A stretch of 64,000 nt of DNA from Marinobacterium sedimentorum (GTDB taxonomy: Bacteria > Pseudomonadota > Gammaproteobacteria > Pseudomonadales > Balneatricaceae), in contig NZ_JALDYX010000014.1 in NCBI RefSeq assembly GCF_024267675.1, positions 1-64,000 of the forward strand, read 5' to 3'. The translations under genes and the position numbers were made by a program. The notes below the pieces were generated by a model that did no database searches, was not told the DNA's origin, and was given only the letters and a program-made list of their open reading frames with translations. Positions 35,744-46,184 of the stretch are shown one piece after another. Each line of letters starts with the position of its first letter. Positions within the stretch are counted from its first letter, which is position 1.

Positions 35744-37306
35744 TCAGGCCCGCAGATGACGCAGACGCAAGCCCGAGAGCAGCAGCACGGCGGCATAGGC
35801 CCCCGCCCCCAGCAGCACCAGCAACGACATCTGCCAGGCGCGATCCATCAGCCCCCAGTCGAACCACTGCACCACCGCAGGACTGAGATAGAGCAACAGC
35901 GCGACCATCACCAGGTTGGCAGAGCCCAGGCGCAGCAGCCAGAGCCCCCAGCCCGGCTGCCACTGGAATACACCTTCGCGCAGCAGGCCACGCAGCAGCA
36001 GGCCCGCATTGAGAAACGCCGCCAGCGTCGTGGCCAGCGCCAGTCCGACATGGGCCAGCGGCCAGATCAGTATCAGGTTCAGCACCATATTGACCGCCAT
36101 CGCGATCACCGCGATGCGCACCGGCGTGCGGGTATCCTGCCGCGCGAAAAAGCCCGGCGCCAACACCTTGATCAGCATGAACGCCAGCACGCCGCAGCCA
36201 TAAGCCTGCAGGCTACCCGATGCCATATCGACATCACGCTCGGTCAGGGCACCGTAGTGAAACAGGGTGATCAGCAAGGGCTCTGCCAGCAAGACCAGCG
36301 CCAGCGCCGCCGGCAGACCGATCAGCAGTACCATGCGCAGTGCCCAGTCCAGCGTTTGGGAGAACTGATCCAGTGACTTTTCCGCATGCTTGCGCGACAA
36401 CGCCGGCAGTATCACCGTCGCAATGGCAATGCCAAACACCCCCAGCGGCAGCTCGGACAGGCGATCCGAGTAATACAGCCAGGACACACTGCCCGCCTGC
36501 AGAAAGGACGCCAGCACCGTATCCAGCAACAGGTTGACCTGCGCCACAGAGACCCCAAACAGCGCCGGCAGCATCAGCGTCATGATCTTCTTCACTCCCG
36601 GGTGACTGAAATCCACCACCGGGCCCGGCAGCAAGCGAATACGCCACAAAAAAGGCAGCTGAAACGCCAGCTGTACGAAGCCCGCCACCAGTACGCCCCA
36701 GGCCAGCGCAAAAACCGGCCGCTCAAACCATTCACTGAACAGCAGCGTGGCACCGATCAGGCACAGGTTCAGCAGCACCGGCGTAAAGGCCGGCACCGCG
36801 AAGCGCTCATAGCTGTTGAGAATGGCCCCGGCAAAGGCCGTCATGGAGATCAACCCCAGGTACGGGAAGGTAATGCGCAGCATCTCAGACGCCAGCTCAT
36901 AGCGCTCGCTGTCGTGCATGTAGAAACCAGGCGCAAAAATCGCCGTCAGCACCGGTGCCGCCACCACCGACAGCACCGTAATGCAGATCAGTACCGACCC
37001 CAGACTGCCCGCCACCCGAGCCACCAGTAGCTGCACATCAAACAGCGTGCGCTGAGTACGGTATTCAGACAGCACGGGGACAAAGGCCTGGGAAAAGGCC
37101 CCCTCGGCAAAGAGCCTGCGCAGAAAATTGGGAATCTTGAAAGCAACGAAAAAGGCGTCGGCACTGCCGGAGGCCCCAAAATGACTCGCCACCACCACAT
37201 CACGCACCAGCCCCAGGATGCGCGACAGCAACGTCATCAACCCAACCAGACCGCTGGAGCGCAACAGGCCCGCACTCTTTCTGGTTTCTCTACCCTCGTC
37301 TGCCAC
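35744..37306 (-). CDS. murJ: Lipid II flippase MurJ
   Basis: 520 residues from a GTG at 37306 (GGGGA 8 bases upstream; a TTG five codons earlier is also possible), with 14 transmembrane helices of the MviN family. Signatures: SRILGLVRDVVVASHFGASGSADAFFVAFKIPN split over residues 25-60, and LRRLFAEGAFSQAFVPVL. It flips lipid-linked peptidoglycan precursors to the periplasm. Divergent from rpsT, as in Pseudomonas. Confidence 0.95.
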   Translation of the reverse strand: MADEGRETRKSAGLLRSSGLVGLMTLLSRILGLVRDVVVASHFGASGSADAFFVAFKIPNFLRRLFAEGAFSQAFVPVLSEYRTQRTLFDVQLLVARVAGSLGSVLICITVLSVVAAPVLTAIFAPGFYMHDSERYELASEMLRITFPYLGLISMTAFAGAILNSYERFAVPAFTPVLLNLCLIGATLLFSEWFERPVFALAWGVLVAGFVQLAFQLPFLWRIRLLPGPVVDFSHPGVKKIMTLMLPALFGVSVAQVNLLLDTVLASFLQAGSVSWLYYSDRLSELPLGVFGIAIATVILPALSRKHAEKSLDQFSQTLDWALRMVLLIGLPAALALVLLAEPLLITLFHYGALTERDVDMASGSLQAYGCGVLAFMLIKVLAPGFFARQDTRTPVRIAVIAMAVNMVLNLILIWPLAHVGLALATTLAAFLNAGLLLRGLLREGVFQWQPGWGLWLLRLGSANLVMVALLLYLSPAVVQWFDWGLMDRAWQMSLLVLLGAGAYAAVLLLSGLRLRHLRA

Positions 37307-37385
37307 GATCCCTATCCCCAAGCTGCAAGGCGCTGTACAATGCGCTGCATCTTACTGCGTCGTAGATAATAATTCCGCTACTTTA

Positions 37386-37414
37386 TTGACAGTCTCACGT
37401 CAAACAGGAATAAT
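37386..37414 (+). promoter_or_regulatory. rpsT promoter
   Basis: TTGACA (37386-37391), 17-base spacer, AATAAT (37409-37414), then the GC-rich discriminator CTCGCGTC. A consensus -35 and stringent-type discriminator fit a ribosomal protein gene 65 bases downstream. Confidence 0.65.
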
Positions 37415-37479
37415 CTCGCGTCTCAATTTTCGGCGTTTACTGCCGATGATTTTCCAAACAACTTTGAAGGAGCCGGACT

Positions 37480-37758
37480 GTGGCAAATTCCGCAGGATCT
37501 CGTAAACGCGCTCGCCAGTCGGAGAAGCGTCGCCAGCATAACGCTAGCCTGCGCTCCATGGTGCGTACTTACATCAAGAAAGTCGTTAAAGCGATCGATA
37601 GTGGCGACAAGGCCACAGCTGAAGGCGCGTTCAAAACCGCCCAGCCGATCATGGACGGCTCTGTAAACAAGGGTCTGTTCAACAAGAACCAGATCGCTCG
37701 CACCAAGAGCCGCCTGAACGCACGCATCAAGGCACTGGGCGAAACACCAGCCGCCTGA
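37480..37758 (+). CDS. rpsT: 30S ribosomal protein S20
   Basis: 92 residues, slightly longer than the usual 87, highly basic and alpha-helical (ANSAGSRKRARQSEKRRQHN at the start, RTKSRLNARIKAL near the end). Binds 16S rRNA early in 30S assembly. The start codon is GTG, 8 bases after AAGGAG; the E. coli gene also uses a non-ATG start as part of its autoregulation, so the same may hold here. Confidence 0.96.
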   Translation: MANSAGSRKRARQSEKRRQHNASLRSMVRTYIKKVVKAIDSGDKATAEGAFKTAQPIMDGSVNKGLFNKNQIARTKSRLNARIKALGETPAA

Positions 37759-37764
37759 TGTAGC

Positions 37765-37819
37765 GCAGGGCCCACAAAGCCCTGCCAATAAAAAAACCGG
37801 CCTCGGCCGGTTTTTTTAT
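37765..37819. terminator. Tandem hairpins ending rpsT; second is bidirectional
   Basis: GCAGGGC/GCCCTGC (37765-37785) is followed by ATAAAAAAACCGGCC-TC-GGCCGGTTTTTTTAT (37788-37819), a perfect 15-bp stem with T tracts on both strands. It serves rpsT and possibly also the convergent proB. Confidence 0.88.
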
Positions 37820-37959
37820 GTCTGCACTACAGTGATCGCAATATTACAATAACAATACATGAAGCATGGATACTTCATCATTGGCCTTCCGTTAAAACGA
37901 AAAACCAATGCGAACACCACCCTTTAAGGCCAGCACGCCCACGAACCTGCCCGATCAGA

Positions 37960-39084
37960 TCAGGCCAGCGCCAGGTTGTCCCGATGCACCAGCTCCACCT
38001 CACCCATGTAACCGAGCAACGACTCGATCATTGAGCTTGGCTTGCCGATCAACTTGCGCGTATCCTCAGCGCCGTAATTCGCCAGTCCGCGCGCGATGAT
38101 CCGCCCCTGCTCATCCTGCAGCACGACCATCTCGCCGCGCGAGAAATTCCCGGAAAGATCGCGCACACCGGCCGGCAACAGGCTTTTGCCACGCTCGCGC
38201 AACGCCGCCACAGCACCCGCATCCAGCACCAGAGTGCCACGCGCCTGCAGGTGCCCTGCAATCCACTGCTTGCGGGCAGCTTCAGGGCTGCGCTCAGGCA
38301 CCAGCAAGGTACCCACCGCATCACCCGCCTTGAGTCTTAGCAGCACATCCGGCTCACGACCACTGGCGATGACTGTCACGGCACCACTGCGTGCCGCCAG
38401 ACGCGCAGCGCGCACCTTGGTCGCCATACCACCGCGCCCCAGCTTGCCACCACCACCGGCCATGGCGATCAGCGCATCATCTTCTGCCCGCGCCTCGGAG
38501 ACAAAGGCCGCATCGGGATTGGAGCGCGGATCAGCCTCGAACAACCCCAACTGATCAGTCAGCAAAATCAACCCATCCGCCTCGATCAGATTGGCCACCA
38601 GAGCACCCAGAGTATCGTTGTCACCAAAGCGAATCTCATCGGTGACGACGGTATCATTCTCATTCACTACCGGCACCACCCCCAGACGAATCAGCTCGCC
38701 CAGGGCCGCGCGGGCATTGAGATAACGCCGCCGGTTGGACAGATCTTCATGCGTCAGCAGAATCTGCGCCGTATGAGTGCCGTGGCGCTGAAAATTGGCC
38801 TCATAGGCCTGCACCAGCCCCATCTGGCCAATGGCCGCCGCCGCCTGCAAACGGTACATCTCGTGCGGGCGACTCGACCAGCCCAGGCGCGACATACCCT
38901 CAGCAACCGCACCCGAGGACACCAGCAATATTTCCATGCCTGCAGTACGCAGAGCGGCCAACTGATCAACCCAGCGAGAAATCGCCTCCTGATCAAGCCC
39001 GCGACCATCATTGGTCAGCAGCGCGCTACCGATCTTTACGACCCAGCGCCCGCCCGTTTTCAGCCTGTTCCTACCCGTGGACAC
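37960..39084 (-). CDS. proB: Glutamate 5-kinase
   Basis: 374 residues: amino-acid kinase domain ([51 protein letters not shown]) and a C-terminal PUA domain from about residue 280. First step of proline synthesis, feedback inhibited by proline in the family. Start is GTG with GAGG nine bases upstream. It lies 22 bases downstream of obgE; proA is not adjacent. Confidence 0.95.
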   Translation of the reverse strand: MSTGRNRLKTGGRWVVKIGSALLTNDGRGLDQEAISRWVDQLAALRTAGMEILLVSSGAVAEGMSRLGWSSRPHEMYRLQAAAAIGQMGLVQAYEANFQRHGTHTAQILLTHEDLSNRRRYLNARAALGELIRLGVVPVVNENDTVVTDEIRFGDNDTLGALVANLIEADGLILLTDQLGLFEADPRSNPDAAFVSEARAEDDALIAMAGGGGKLGRGGMATKVRAARLAARSGAVTVIASGREPDVLLRLKAGDAVGTLLVPERSPEAARKQWIAGHLQARGTLVLDAGAVAALRERGKSLLPAGVRDLSGNFSRGEMVVLQDEQGRIIARGLANYGAEDTRKLIGKPSSMIESLLGYMGEVELVHRDNLALA

Positions 39085-39106
39085 CCGTGAATCCTCTAAC
39101 TAATTA

Positions 39107-40321
<1,215 letters not shown>

Positions 40322-40484
40322 TCAGGATCCTGCACTGAATATAGCGCGAACACTGCCCGAATAGCCTCACCCACAGAACACCGCACACAACCGCGAGCCA
40401 TAACTGACCCGACACTTCGGCGCCACCATGAATGATGCAACCGCCGCTTTGCACATGCAAAAACAGTAAATCACAGCCCTATAC

Positions 40485-40515
40485 GAAAAAAGCCCCGCAC
40501 AGGCGGAGCTTTTTC
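40485..40515 (-). terminator. Terminator after rplU-rpmA
   Basis: On the minus strand GAAAAAGCTCCGC, loop CTGT, GCGGGGCTTTTTT: 9-bp GC stem (one G-U pair) with a T tract, 17 bases after the rpmA stop. Some read-through to obgE is possible. Confidence 0.85.
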
Positions 40516-40532
40516 GAACATCAAAATGCGCT

Positions 40533-40790
40533 TCAGGCAGGTACGATACTGATGTACTTACGCTTCTTTTCGCCTTTGATTTCAAATTTAACTACGCCAT
40601 CCGCTTTCGCGAACAGAGTGTGATCCTTGCCCAGACCAACATTGGTGCCGGCGTGGAACTTGGTGCCACGCTGACGAACCAGGATGTTGCCTGCAGCAAC
40701 AACCTGACCACCGTAGCGCTTCACACCAAGGCGTTTCGATTCTGAGTCGCGACCGTTACGAGTCGAGCCACCAGCTTTCTTATGAGCCAT
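40533..40790 (-). CDS. rpmA: 50S ribosomal protein L27
   Basis: 85 residues beginning [20 protein letters not shown], the typical L27 start without the N-terminal extension that some Firmicutes cleave. The N-terminal tail reaches the peptidyl-transferase centre. AGGAG lies 7 bases before ATG; 25 bases after rplU. Confidence 0.97.
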   Translation of the reverse strand: MAHKKAGGSTRNGRDSESKRLGVKRYGGQVVAAGNILVRQRGTKFHAGTNVGLGKDHTLFAKADGVVKFEIKGEKKRKYISIVPA

Positions 40791-40815
40791 TTTCTATCTC
40801 CTGATCTGGATTGCG

Positions 40816-41127
40816 TTAAGCACTGATGCCAGTGATCTTCACTTCAGTGAACGACTGACGATGACCCTGACGCTTCATGTGGTGCTTACGACGCTTGAAC
40901 TTCAGGATGGTCACTTTCTTGCCACGGCCGTGCTCAACAACTTCAGCAGTTACCTTGGCACCATCAACAACCGGCGCACCGATCTTGATGTCATCACCGG
41001 CGCCAACGAGCAGCACACGGTCAAATTCTACGCTGGAACCCAGCTCTGCCGGCAGCTTTTCGAGCCGTACAGTCTGTCCTTCCTGAACGCGGTACTGCTT
41101 ACCACCGCTAACGATTACTGCGTACAT
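40816..41127 (-). CDS. rplU: 50S ribosomal protein L21
   Basis: 103 residues, beginning [20 protein letters not shown] and containing [14 protein letters not shown] near the end. Binds 23S rRNA. First gene of the rplU-rpmA transcript, divergent from ispB as in E. coli. A short symmetric CCCTATGATAGGG (41191-41203) in the leader may overlap its promoter. Confidence 0.97.
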   Translation of the reverse strand: MYAVIVSGGKQYRVQEGQTVRLEKLPAELGSSVEFDRVLLVGAGDDIKIGAPVVDGAKVTAEVVEHGRGKKVTILKFKRRKHHMKRQGHRQSFTEVKITGISA

Positions 41128-41316
41128 TTCTCTCTCCAGGTCATGCCCATCCGGCTACTGTTGAATAACAACCTACTTCTAAGGGTGGAACCCTATGATA
41201 GGGAGCAAATTTGGATGAGCTCAGGGCGGGGGATTCTATAGTAAAGACGCCCCCAACTCAAGCCAGACGACAGCGAATTACAAACCCCGCCAGCAAAGGG
41301 TTACCTGGGCCGACCA

Positions 41317-41330
41317 AGGAGGCTGTCCGA
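41317..41330 (+). repeat. Isolated terminal repeat of the dispersed element
   Basis: AGGAGGCTGTCCGA is identical to the first 14 bases of element copy 1 at 12273. No core or opposite end follows before the ispB promoter, so this may be a remnant or solo end. Confidence 0.5.
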
Positions 41331-41351
41331 GGCCATTCGACTGGCACTTTC

Positions 41352-41380
41352 TTGACACCCTTGCAGGCACCCCCTAGCAT
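41352..41380 (+). promoter_or_regulatory. ispB promoter
   Basis: TTGACA (41352-41357), 17-base spacer, TAGCAT (41375-41380), discriminator GCGCGC. The ispB ATG is 39 bases from the -10. Confidence 0.65.
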
Positions 41381-41418
41381 GCGCGCTTACCATTCGTACA
41401 GCCGACGACCCTCCCCAC

Positions 41419-42387
41419 ATGCAGCCACATCAGCTAAATCCGGCGATCGAGCCGCAGTTCGAAGCCGTTAATGACTACATTCTCAACCACCTGGGCTCCA
41501 CGGTGCCGCTGGTTGAGAAGATTGGCCACTATATAGTTGAGAGTGGTGGCAAGCGCCTGCGTCCGCTGCTCGTATTGCTGAGCGCCAACGCCTGTGGTTA
41601 CCAGGGTCAGCAGCATATTCCGCTGGCGGCCATTGTCGAATTCATCCATACCGCTACCCTGCTGCACGATGATGTGGTCGACAACTCGGATCTGCGCCGC
41701 GGCAAGGATACCGCCAACGCCCGCTGGGGCAATGCACCCAGCGTACTGGTCGGCGACTTTCTTTACAGCCGCGCATTTCAGGTGATGGTCGAAATCGGCA
41801 ACATGGACATCATGCATGTCATTTCCAATGCCACCAACGTCATTGCCGAAGGTGAAGTACTGCAGTTGTTGAACTGCAAGAATCCGGATACCACCGAAGA
41901 CGCCTACATGCAGGTCATTATCGGCAAAACGGCCACCCTGTTCGAGGCCGCGACCGAAACCGGCGCCATCCTCGCCGCGGCATCGACCGCCGAGCGCGAT
42001 GCGCTGAGGCTTTACGGCCGCCACCTGGGGATCGCCTTTCAGCTGGTCGATGACCTGATGGACTACCTCTCCAGCGCCGAGGAAATGGGCAAGAATGTCG
42101 GCGACGATCTGGCCGAAGGCAAACCCACCCTGCCTCTGATACAGGCCATGAAAGCCGGCACCGCTGAAGAGCGCCAGCTGATTCGCCAGTGCATTCGCAA
42201 GGGCGGCCTGGACGACCTGCAGCCGATTCTGGATATAGTGCAGCGCACTGGCGCCATCGACTACACCCGCGCCGCAGCACAGCGCGCCGCCGCAAGCGCC
42301 TGCGAAGCGCTCGCAGCACTGCCCGCCAGCTCTTTCAAGGATACCTTGGCGCAGCTGGCCGAGATCGCGGTCGACCGCACTCACTGA
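41419..42387 (+). CDS. ispB: Octaprenyl (polyprenyl) diphosphate synthase
   Basis: 322 residues of the trans-isoprenyl diphosphate synthase family. First Asp-rich motif LLHDDVVDNSDLRRG (about 82-96), second FQLVDDLMDYLS (about 208-219). It makes the side chain of ubiquinone. Chain length (C40 versus C45) cannot be read reliably from sequence. No clear Shine-Dalgarno sequence precedes the ATG, although the size matches the E. coli protein (323). Confidence 0.93.
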   Translation: MQPHQLNPAIEPQFEAVNDYILNHLGSTVPLVEKIGHYIVESGGKRLRPLLVLLSANACGYQGQQHIPLAAIVEFIHTATLLHDDVVDNSDLRRGKDTANARWGNAPSVLVGDFLYSRAFQVMVEIGNMDIMHVISNATNVIAEGEVLQLLNCKNPDTTEDAYMQVIIGKTATLFEAATETGAILAAASTAERDALRLYGRHLGIAFQLVDDLMDYLSSAEEMGKNVGDDLAEGKPTLPLIQAMKAGTAEERQLIRQCIRKGGLDDLQPILDIVQRTGAIDYTRAAAQRAAASACEALAALPASSFKDTLAQLAEIAVDRTH

Positions 42388-42575
42388 CACCCGCAAGGCA
42401 GGATCCGAGCGCCTGAAACACAGGAGTATCGGGCATCCTGACAGCGCCACTGCCGGGTCTGATCGCGCCCACCACGGCGCCATCCCGGCAGAAACAAGCC
42501 CAAACAGTGCTTCAGGGCGTCCGACCCGCTATAATCGGCGGATATTTTTAGCTGAAACCTATAAGACTTTCCCAT

Positions 42576-43091
42576 ATGACAAAAGCTTCTTCTTTCGATC
42601 GTAAAGACCTGCTGAGCTGCGGCCACGGCGAAATGTTCGGCCCGGGCAATGCCCAGCTGCCGGTCGACAACATGCTGATGATGGACCGAGTCGTTAATAT
42701 CTCATCGGAAGGCGGCCTCTTTGGCAAAGGCGAAATCATTGCCGAGCTCGACATCAATCCGGACCTCTGGTTCTTCCAGTGCCACTTCCCTGGCGACCCT
42801 GTCATGCCGGGCTGCCTGGGCCTGGATGCCATGTGGCAGCTGGTTGGATTCTTCCTCGGCTGGCGTGGCAACCAGGGCCGCGGCCGCGCGCTGGGCTCAG
42901 GTGAAGTGAAATTCACCGGCCAGGTTCTGCCGACCGCCAAAAAGGTGACCTACCACATTCACCTCAAGCGTGTAATCGAGCGCAAACTGGTCATGGGTAT
43001 CGCCGACGGATCCGTGTTTGTTGACGGTCGCGAAATCTATACCGCCAAGGATCTGCGCGTCGGCCTGTTCACCACCACCGACAACTTTTAG
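42576..43091 (+). CDS. fabA: 3-hydroxydecanoyl-ACP dehydratase/isomerase
   Basis: 171 residues. Active-site His in [20 protein letters not shown] (His about residue 70, Asp about 84). Introduces the cis double bond of unsaturated fatty acids. A TATAAT at 42530-42535 may be its -10, with a poor -35. The ribosome site is weak (ATAAGAC). The fabA-fabB pair is arranged as in Pseudomonas, but a dispersed element follows the stop codon immediately. Confidence 0.95.
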   Translation: MTKASSFDRKDLLSCGHGEMFGPGNAQLPVDNMLMMDRVVNISSEGGLFGKGEIIAELDINPDLWFFQCHFPGDPVMPGCLGLDAMWQLVGFFLGWRGNQGRGRALGSGEVKFTGQVLPTAKKVTYHIHLKRVIERKLVMGIADGSVFVDGREIYTAKDLRVGLFTTTDNF

Positions 43092-43252
43092 AAGGCTGTA
43101 CGATAATGCTGGCCGTAGCGAGAGCCATCTGATTTGAGTTGTTTTTTTAGATGTTTTAAGACGAATAGTGGTTCTATTTAACGAAAAACAGCACAAAAAA
43201 CAGCCAAACTCAGGTGGTTCGCAGTAGGTTGAGTATTGTCAAACAGCCTCCC
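43091..43252 (-). repeat. Dispersed element, copy 2 (subfamily A), between fabA and fabB
   Basis: Inverted relative to copy 1. Ends GAAGGCTGTACGATAATGCT and AGTATTGTCAAACAGCCTCC pair imperfectly; the invariant core is at 43162-43182 (minus strand). By eye it matches copy 1 at about 85% over 161 bases. It begins on the last base of the fabA TAG stop. It probably is part of the fabAB transcript and could fold into a large hairpin there. Confidence 0.8.
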
Positions 43253-43405
43253 AAGCAGGCGCCCGGGGCTGCCGGCCACAGGCCTGCGCCCCGCCCATTC
43301 CCGATAAAACCTAATTCAGGTAGCCTTCAGGGGCGCTTTATCGGAGAATAGGCGGTCTGTATATCCGCAAAGAACATTACCTTAGTGAAACACAAGAGGC
43401 CTCAC

Positions 43406-44623
43406 ATGCGTCGTGTCGTTGTTACAGGTATGGGGATTGTGTCCTGTCTGGGCACCGACAAAGATTCCGTCCTCAGCGCCCTTCAAGAAGGACGTTCCGG
43501 TATCAAATTCCAGGAAGAATACAAGGAGCTCGGCTTTCGCAGCCAGGTTGCCGGCAGTATCGACCTTGACCTTGAATCCCTTATCGACCGCAAACTGCTC
43601 CGCTTCATGGGCAATGCGGCCGCCTACGCGTACCTGGCCATGGACCAGGCCGTGAAGGATTCAGGTCTGAGCGAAGATCAGGTTTCCAACGTACGTACCG
43701 GCCTTATCGCCGGCTCCGGTGGCGCTTCATCCGCCGATATCGTTGAAACCGCGGACATTCTTCGCACCAAGGGCGTCCGTCGCGTCGGTCCCTACCGTGT
43801 CACCCGCACTATGGGCAGCACCGTATCCGCCTGTCTGGCCACTCCCTTCAAGATCAAGGGCGTGAACTACTCCATTACCTCTGCCTGCGCCACCAGCGCG
43901 CACTGCATCGGTAACGCCATGGAGCAGATCCAGCTGGGCAAACAGGACGTGGTCTTTGCCGGTGGCGGTGAAGAACTGCACTGGTCCCTGAGTGTGATGT
44001 TTGATGCCATGGGCGCACTGTCCAGCAAATACAACGACACGCCGGAAAAAGCCTCCCGCGCCTACGACGCCAACCGTGACGGTTTCGTCATCTCTGGCGG
44101 CGCCGGCATGCTGGTACTCGAAGACCTCGAGCACGCCAAGGCTCGCGGCGCCAAGATCTACGCCGAACTGGTTGGCTACGGCGCAACCTCCGACGGCTAC
44201 GACATGGTTGCACCGTCCGGCGAAGGCGCCCTGCGCTGCATGCAGCAGGCGATGGCTACGGTTGACGGCCCGATTGACTACATCAATTCCCACGGCACCT
44301 CCACACCGGCCGGTGATATCCAGGAATTGAAGGCAATGAAGATGGCGTTCGGCGACAAGATGCCGGCCGTCAGCTCCACCAAGTCGCTGACCGGCCACTC
44401 TCTCGGAGCCACCGGCGTACAGGAGGCGATTTACTGCCTGCTGATGCAGGAAAACAACTTCGTTTGCGCATCCGCCAACATCGAACAGCTCGACCCGGAA
44501 GCCGAAGGCCTGCCGATCGCCACCACGCGTATCGACAATGCCAATCTGGAACGCGTGATGTCCAACAGCTTCGGCTTTGGCGGCACCAACTCCACACTGG
44601 TCTTCCAGAAATACAAAGGCTGA
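43406..44623 (+). CDS. fabB: 3-oxoacyl-ACP synthase I (KAS I)
   Basis: 405 residues from the ATG at 43406, with AAGAGG 6 bases upstream; this matches E. coli FabB (406). A GTG seven codons earlier is rejected. Active-site Cys in [14 protein letters not shown] (about 163), His in [11 protein letters not shown] (about 298) and [13 protein letters not shown] (about 333). Elongates the cis-3-decenoyl product of FabA. The 153 bases between element copy 2 and fabB hold inverted repeats (GATAAA...TTTATC at about 43303-43342) but no clear promoter. Confidence 0.96.
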   Translation: MRRVVVTGMGIVSCLGTDKDSVLSALQEGRSGIKFQEEYKELGFRSQVAGSIDLDLESLIDRKLLRFMGNAAAYAYLAMDQAVKDSGLSEDQVSNVRTGLIAGSGGASSADIVETADILRTKGVRRVGPYRVTRTMGSTVSACLATPFKIKGVNYSITSACATSAHCIGNAMEQIQLGKQDVVFAGGGEELHWSLSVMFDAMGALSSKYNDTPEKASRAYDANRDGFVISGGAGMLVLEDLEHAKARGAKIYAELVGYGATSDGYDMVAPSGEGALRCMQQAMATVDGPIDYINSHGTSTPAGDIQELKAMKMAFGDKMPAVSSTKSLTGHSLGATGVQEAIYCLLMQENNFVCASANIEQLDPEAEGLPIATTRIDNANLERVMSNSFGFGGTNSTLVFQKYKG

Positions 44624-44642
44624 GCCTCAATACTCAGCCACG

Positions 44643-44669
44643 AAAAAGCCGCTTTTTAGCGGCTTTTTT
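44643..44669. terminator. Bidirectional terminator after fabB
   Basis: AAAAAGCCGCT, loop TTTT, AGCGGCTTTTTTT (one extra T tract base): strong hairpin 19 bases after fabB and 42 bases after the convergent acyltransferase gene. Confidence 0.88.
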
Positions 44670-44711
44670 TGTGCTTTAACGGCACGGAAGTTATCCCTGC
44701 CGGCAAAAATA

Positions 44712-45446
44712 TCAGGCACCGATTTCGCGCATTTCCTGCTCGATCCAGTCTACCGATTCGCGGTGCACGTCATCGACGGTACGCTCCACCGTTGTCAGGG
44801 GCGCACCTATACGTACCTGCACCGTACCCGGAAACTTCACGAAGCTCTTGCCCGGCCAATAAAGACCCGCATTGTGCACTATGGGCACCACCGGCACCTG
44901 ACTGTCGACGGCAAGCATGGCACCGCCCTTGTTGAATCGCCCCATCTCACCCACCTTGACCCGGGTTCCCTGGGGAAATATCAGCACCGGAACCTGCTGC
45001 GACAGACGGTCACGCCCCTGCGTGAGCAGCTGTTTCAAGGCACCGCGGCGCTGACTGCGATCCAGCGCAATGGGTTGCAGCATGGCGAGCGCCCAGCCGA
45101 AAAAGGGCAGTTTGAGCAGCTCCTGCTTCAATACCACCGACTGGGGGCGTACCAGCGTCTGAAAGTACAGGGTTTCCCATTCACTCTGGTGATTGGCGAC
45201 CACTACATAGGCGCCGCTGCGGGGCAGATTCTCCAGCCCCGACACCTCGAAGCGCACGCCACAGCAAATGCGCAGCCAGATCATGTAGAAGTAGTTCAGC
45301 ACCGTAAACAGCTTGAAGCGGGGGCGAAAGGGCAGCGCCCAGCCCACCAGCAGGCAGAACGACGAGTACAAAATGGTGACCGGGTAAAAGCCGGCATAGA
45401 ACAGGGTCGCCCGCAGATAATGCAGCGGTGTCGCTCTAGGCATCAT
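44712..45446 (-). CDS. PlsC-like 1-acylglycerol-3-phosphate acyltransferase
   Basis: 244 residues with an N-terminal membrane region (about 10-40) and the acyltransferase motifs: block I VVVANHQSEWETL, where the acid of HX4D is Glu; block III FPQGTR with Gln in place of Glu; block IV VPVVPIVHNAG. Block I of this KHQSxWET-like form occurs in some Neisseria/Pseudomonas PlsC paralogues. It probably acylates lysophosphatidate or a related lipid. Its start shares a base with the moaD stop, so it is coupled to a cofactor gene with no obvious functional link. Confidence 0.8.
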   Translation of the reverse strand: MMPRATPLHYLRATLFYAGFYPVTILYSSFCLLVGWALPFRPRFKLFTVLNYFYMIWLRICCGVRFEVSGLENLPRSGAYVVVANHQSEWETLYFQTLVRPQSVVLKQELLKLPFFGWALAMLQPIALDRSQRRGALKQLLTQGRDRLSQQVPVLIFPQGTRVKVGEMGRFNKGGAMLAVDSQVPVVPIVHNAGLYWPGKSFVKFPGTVQVRIGAPLTTVERTVDDVHRESVDWIEQEMREIGA

Positions 45447-45703
45447 CAGCCTCCTGTGACCGGCGGGAAAAAAGCGACTTCATCGCCATCCGCGAGAGAG
45501 GCCGATAGACTGACCATTTCCTGATTAACCGCCACCAGCAGATTTGGCGCCTTGAGCACCGCCTGCCAGCGCTCGCCACGCTCGGCCACCAGATAGTCGA
45601 TCAGCTGATCGACGCGACAGAGCTCAGCAGGACACTGCAGCTCTTCGACATCCAGGCCAAGCTGCTCCCGCACGCGGGCAAAATAAACCAACTGCAATTT
45701 CAT
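45446..45703 (-). CDS. moaD: Molybdopterin synthase small subunit
   Basis: 85 residues, beta-grasp fold ending in the required Gly-Gly (FFPPVTGG) that carries the thiocarboxylate. Normally followed by moaE for the large subunit; here the next gene is an acyltransferase. One base separates it from moaC. Confidence 0.9.
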   Translation of the reverse strand: MKLQLVYFARVREQLGLDVEELQCPAELCRVDQLIDYLVAERGERWQAVLKAPNLLVAVNQEMVSLSASLADGDEVAFFPPVTGG

Positions 45704-45704
45704 C

Positions 45705-46184
45705 TTATTCCTCTACCTTCCAGTGCCCGCTCTTGCCGCCCTTCTTTTCCATCACCCGCACACCCGAGATGATCATGCCGCGATCAACCGCCTTGCACAT
45801 GTCATAGAGCGTAAGTGCGGCGACACTGGCGGCCGTGAGCGCTTCCATCTCCACTCCGGTCTGCCCGGAGAGCTTGCAGGTAGCGGTAATTTCGATACGG
45901 TTATGTTCCGGCACCGGTACCAGATCCACCGCCACCTTGCTCAGCATCAGCGGATGACACAGCGGAATCAGTTCCCAGGTTCGTTTGGCGGCCTGGATGC
46001 CGGCAATGCGAGCCACCGCCAGTACATCGCCCTTCTTGTGACCGCCGCCGATAATCAGCTGCAGCGTTTGCGGCAGCATTTCGATATAGGCCTTTGCCAC
46101 AGCTTCACGGTAGGTTACATCCTTGGCAGATACATCCACCATATGGGCGTGGCCCTGGTCATCCAGGTGCGTAAGCTTGCTCAT
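45705..46184 (-). CDS. moaC: Cyclic pyranopterin monophosphate synthase
   Basis: 159 residues with conserved segments LIPLCHPL (about 74-81), [20 protein letters not shown] and [10 protein letters not shown], including the catalytic Lys/His/Asp residues. Second step of molybdenum-cofactor synthesis after MoaA, which is not in the window. Its start overlaps the upstream acyltransferase by 4 bases. Confidence 0.95.
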   Translation of the reverse strand: MSKLTHLDDQGHAHMVDVSAKDVTYREAVAKAYIEMLPQTLQLIIGGGHKKGDVLAVARIAGIQAAKRTWELIPLCHPLMLSKVAVDLVPVPEHNRIEITATCKLSGQTGVEMEALTAASVAALTLYDMCKAVDRGMIISGVRVMEKKGGKSGHWKVEE

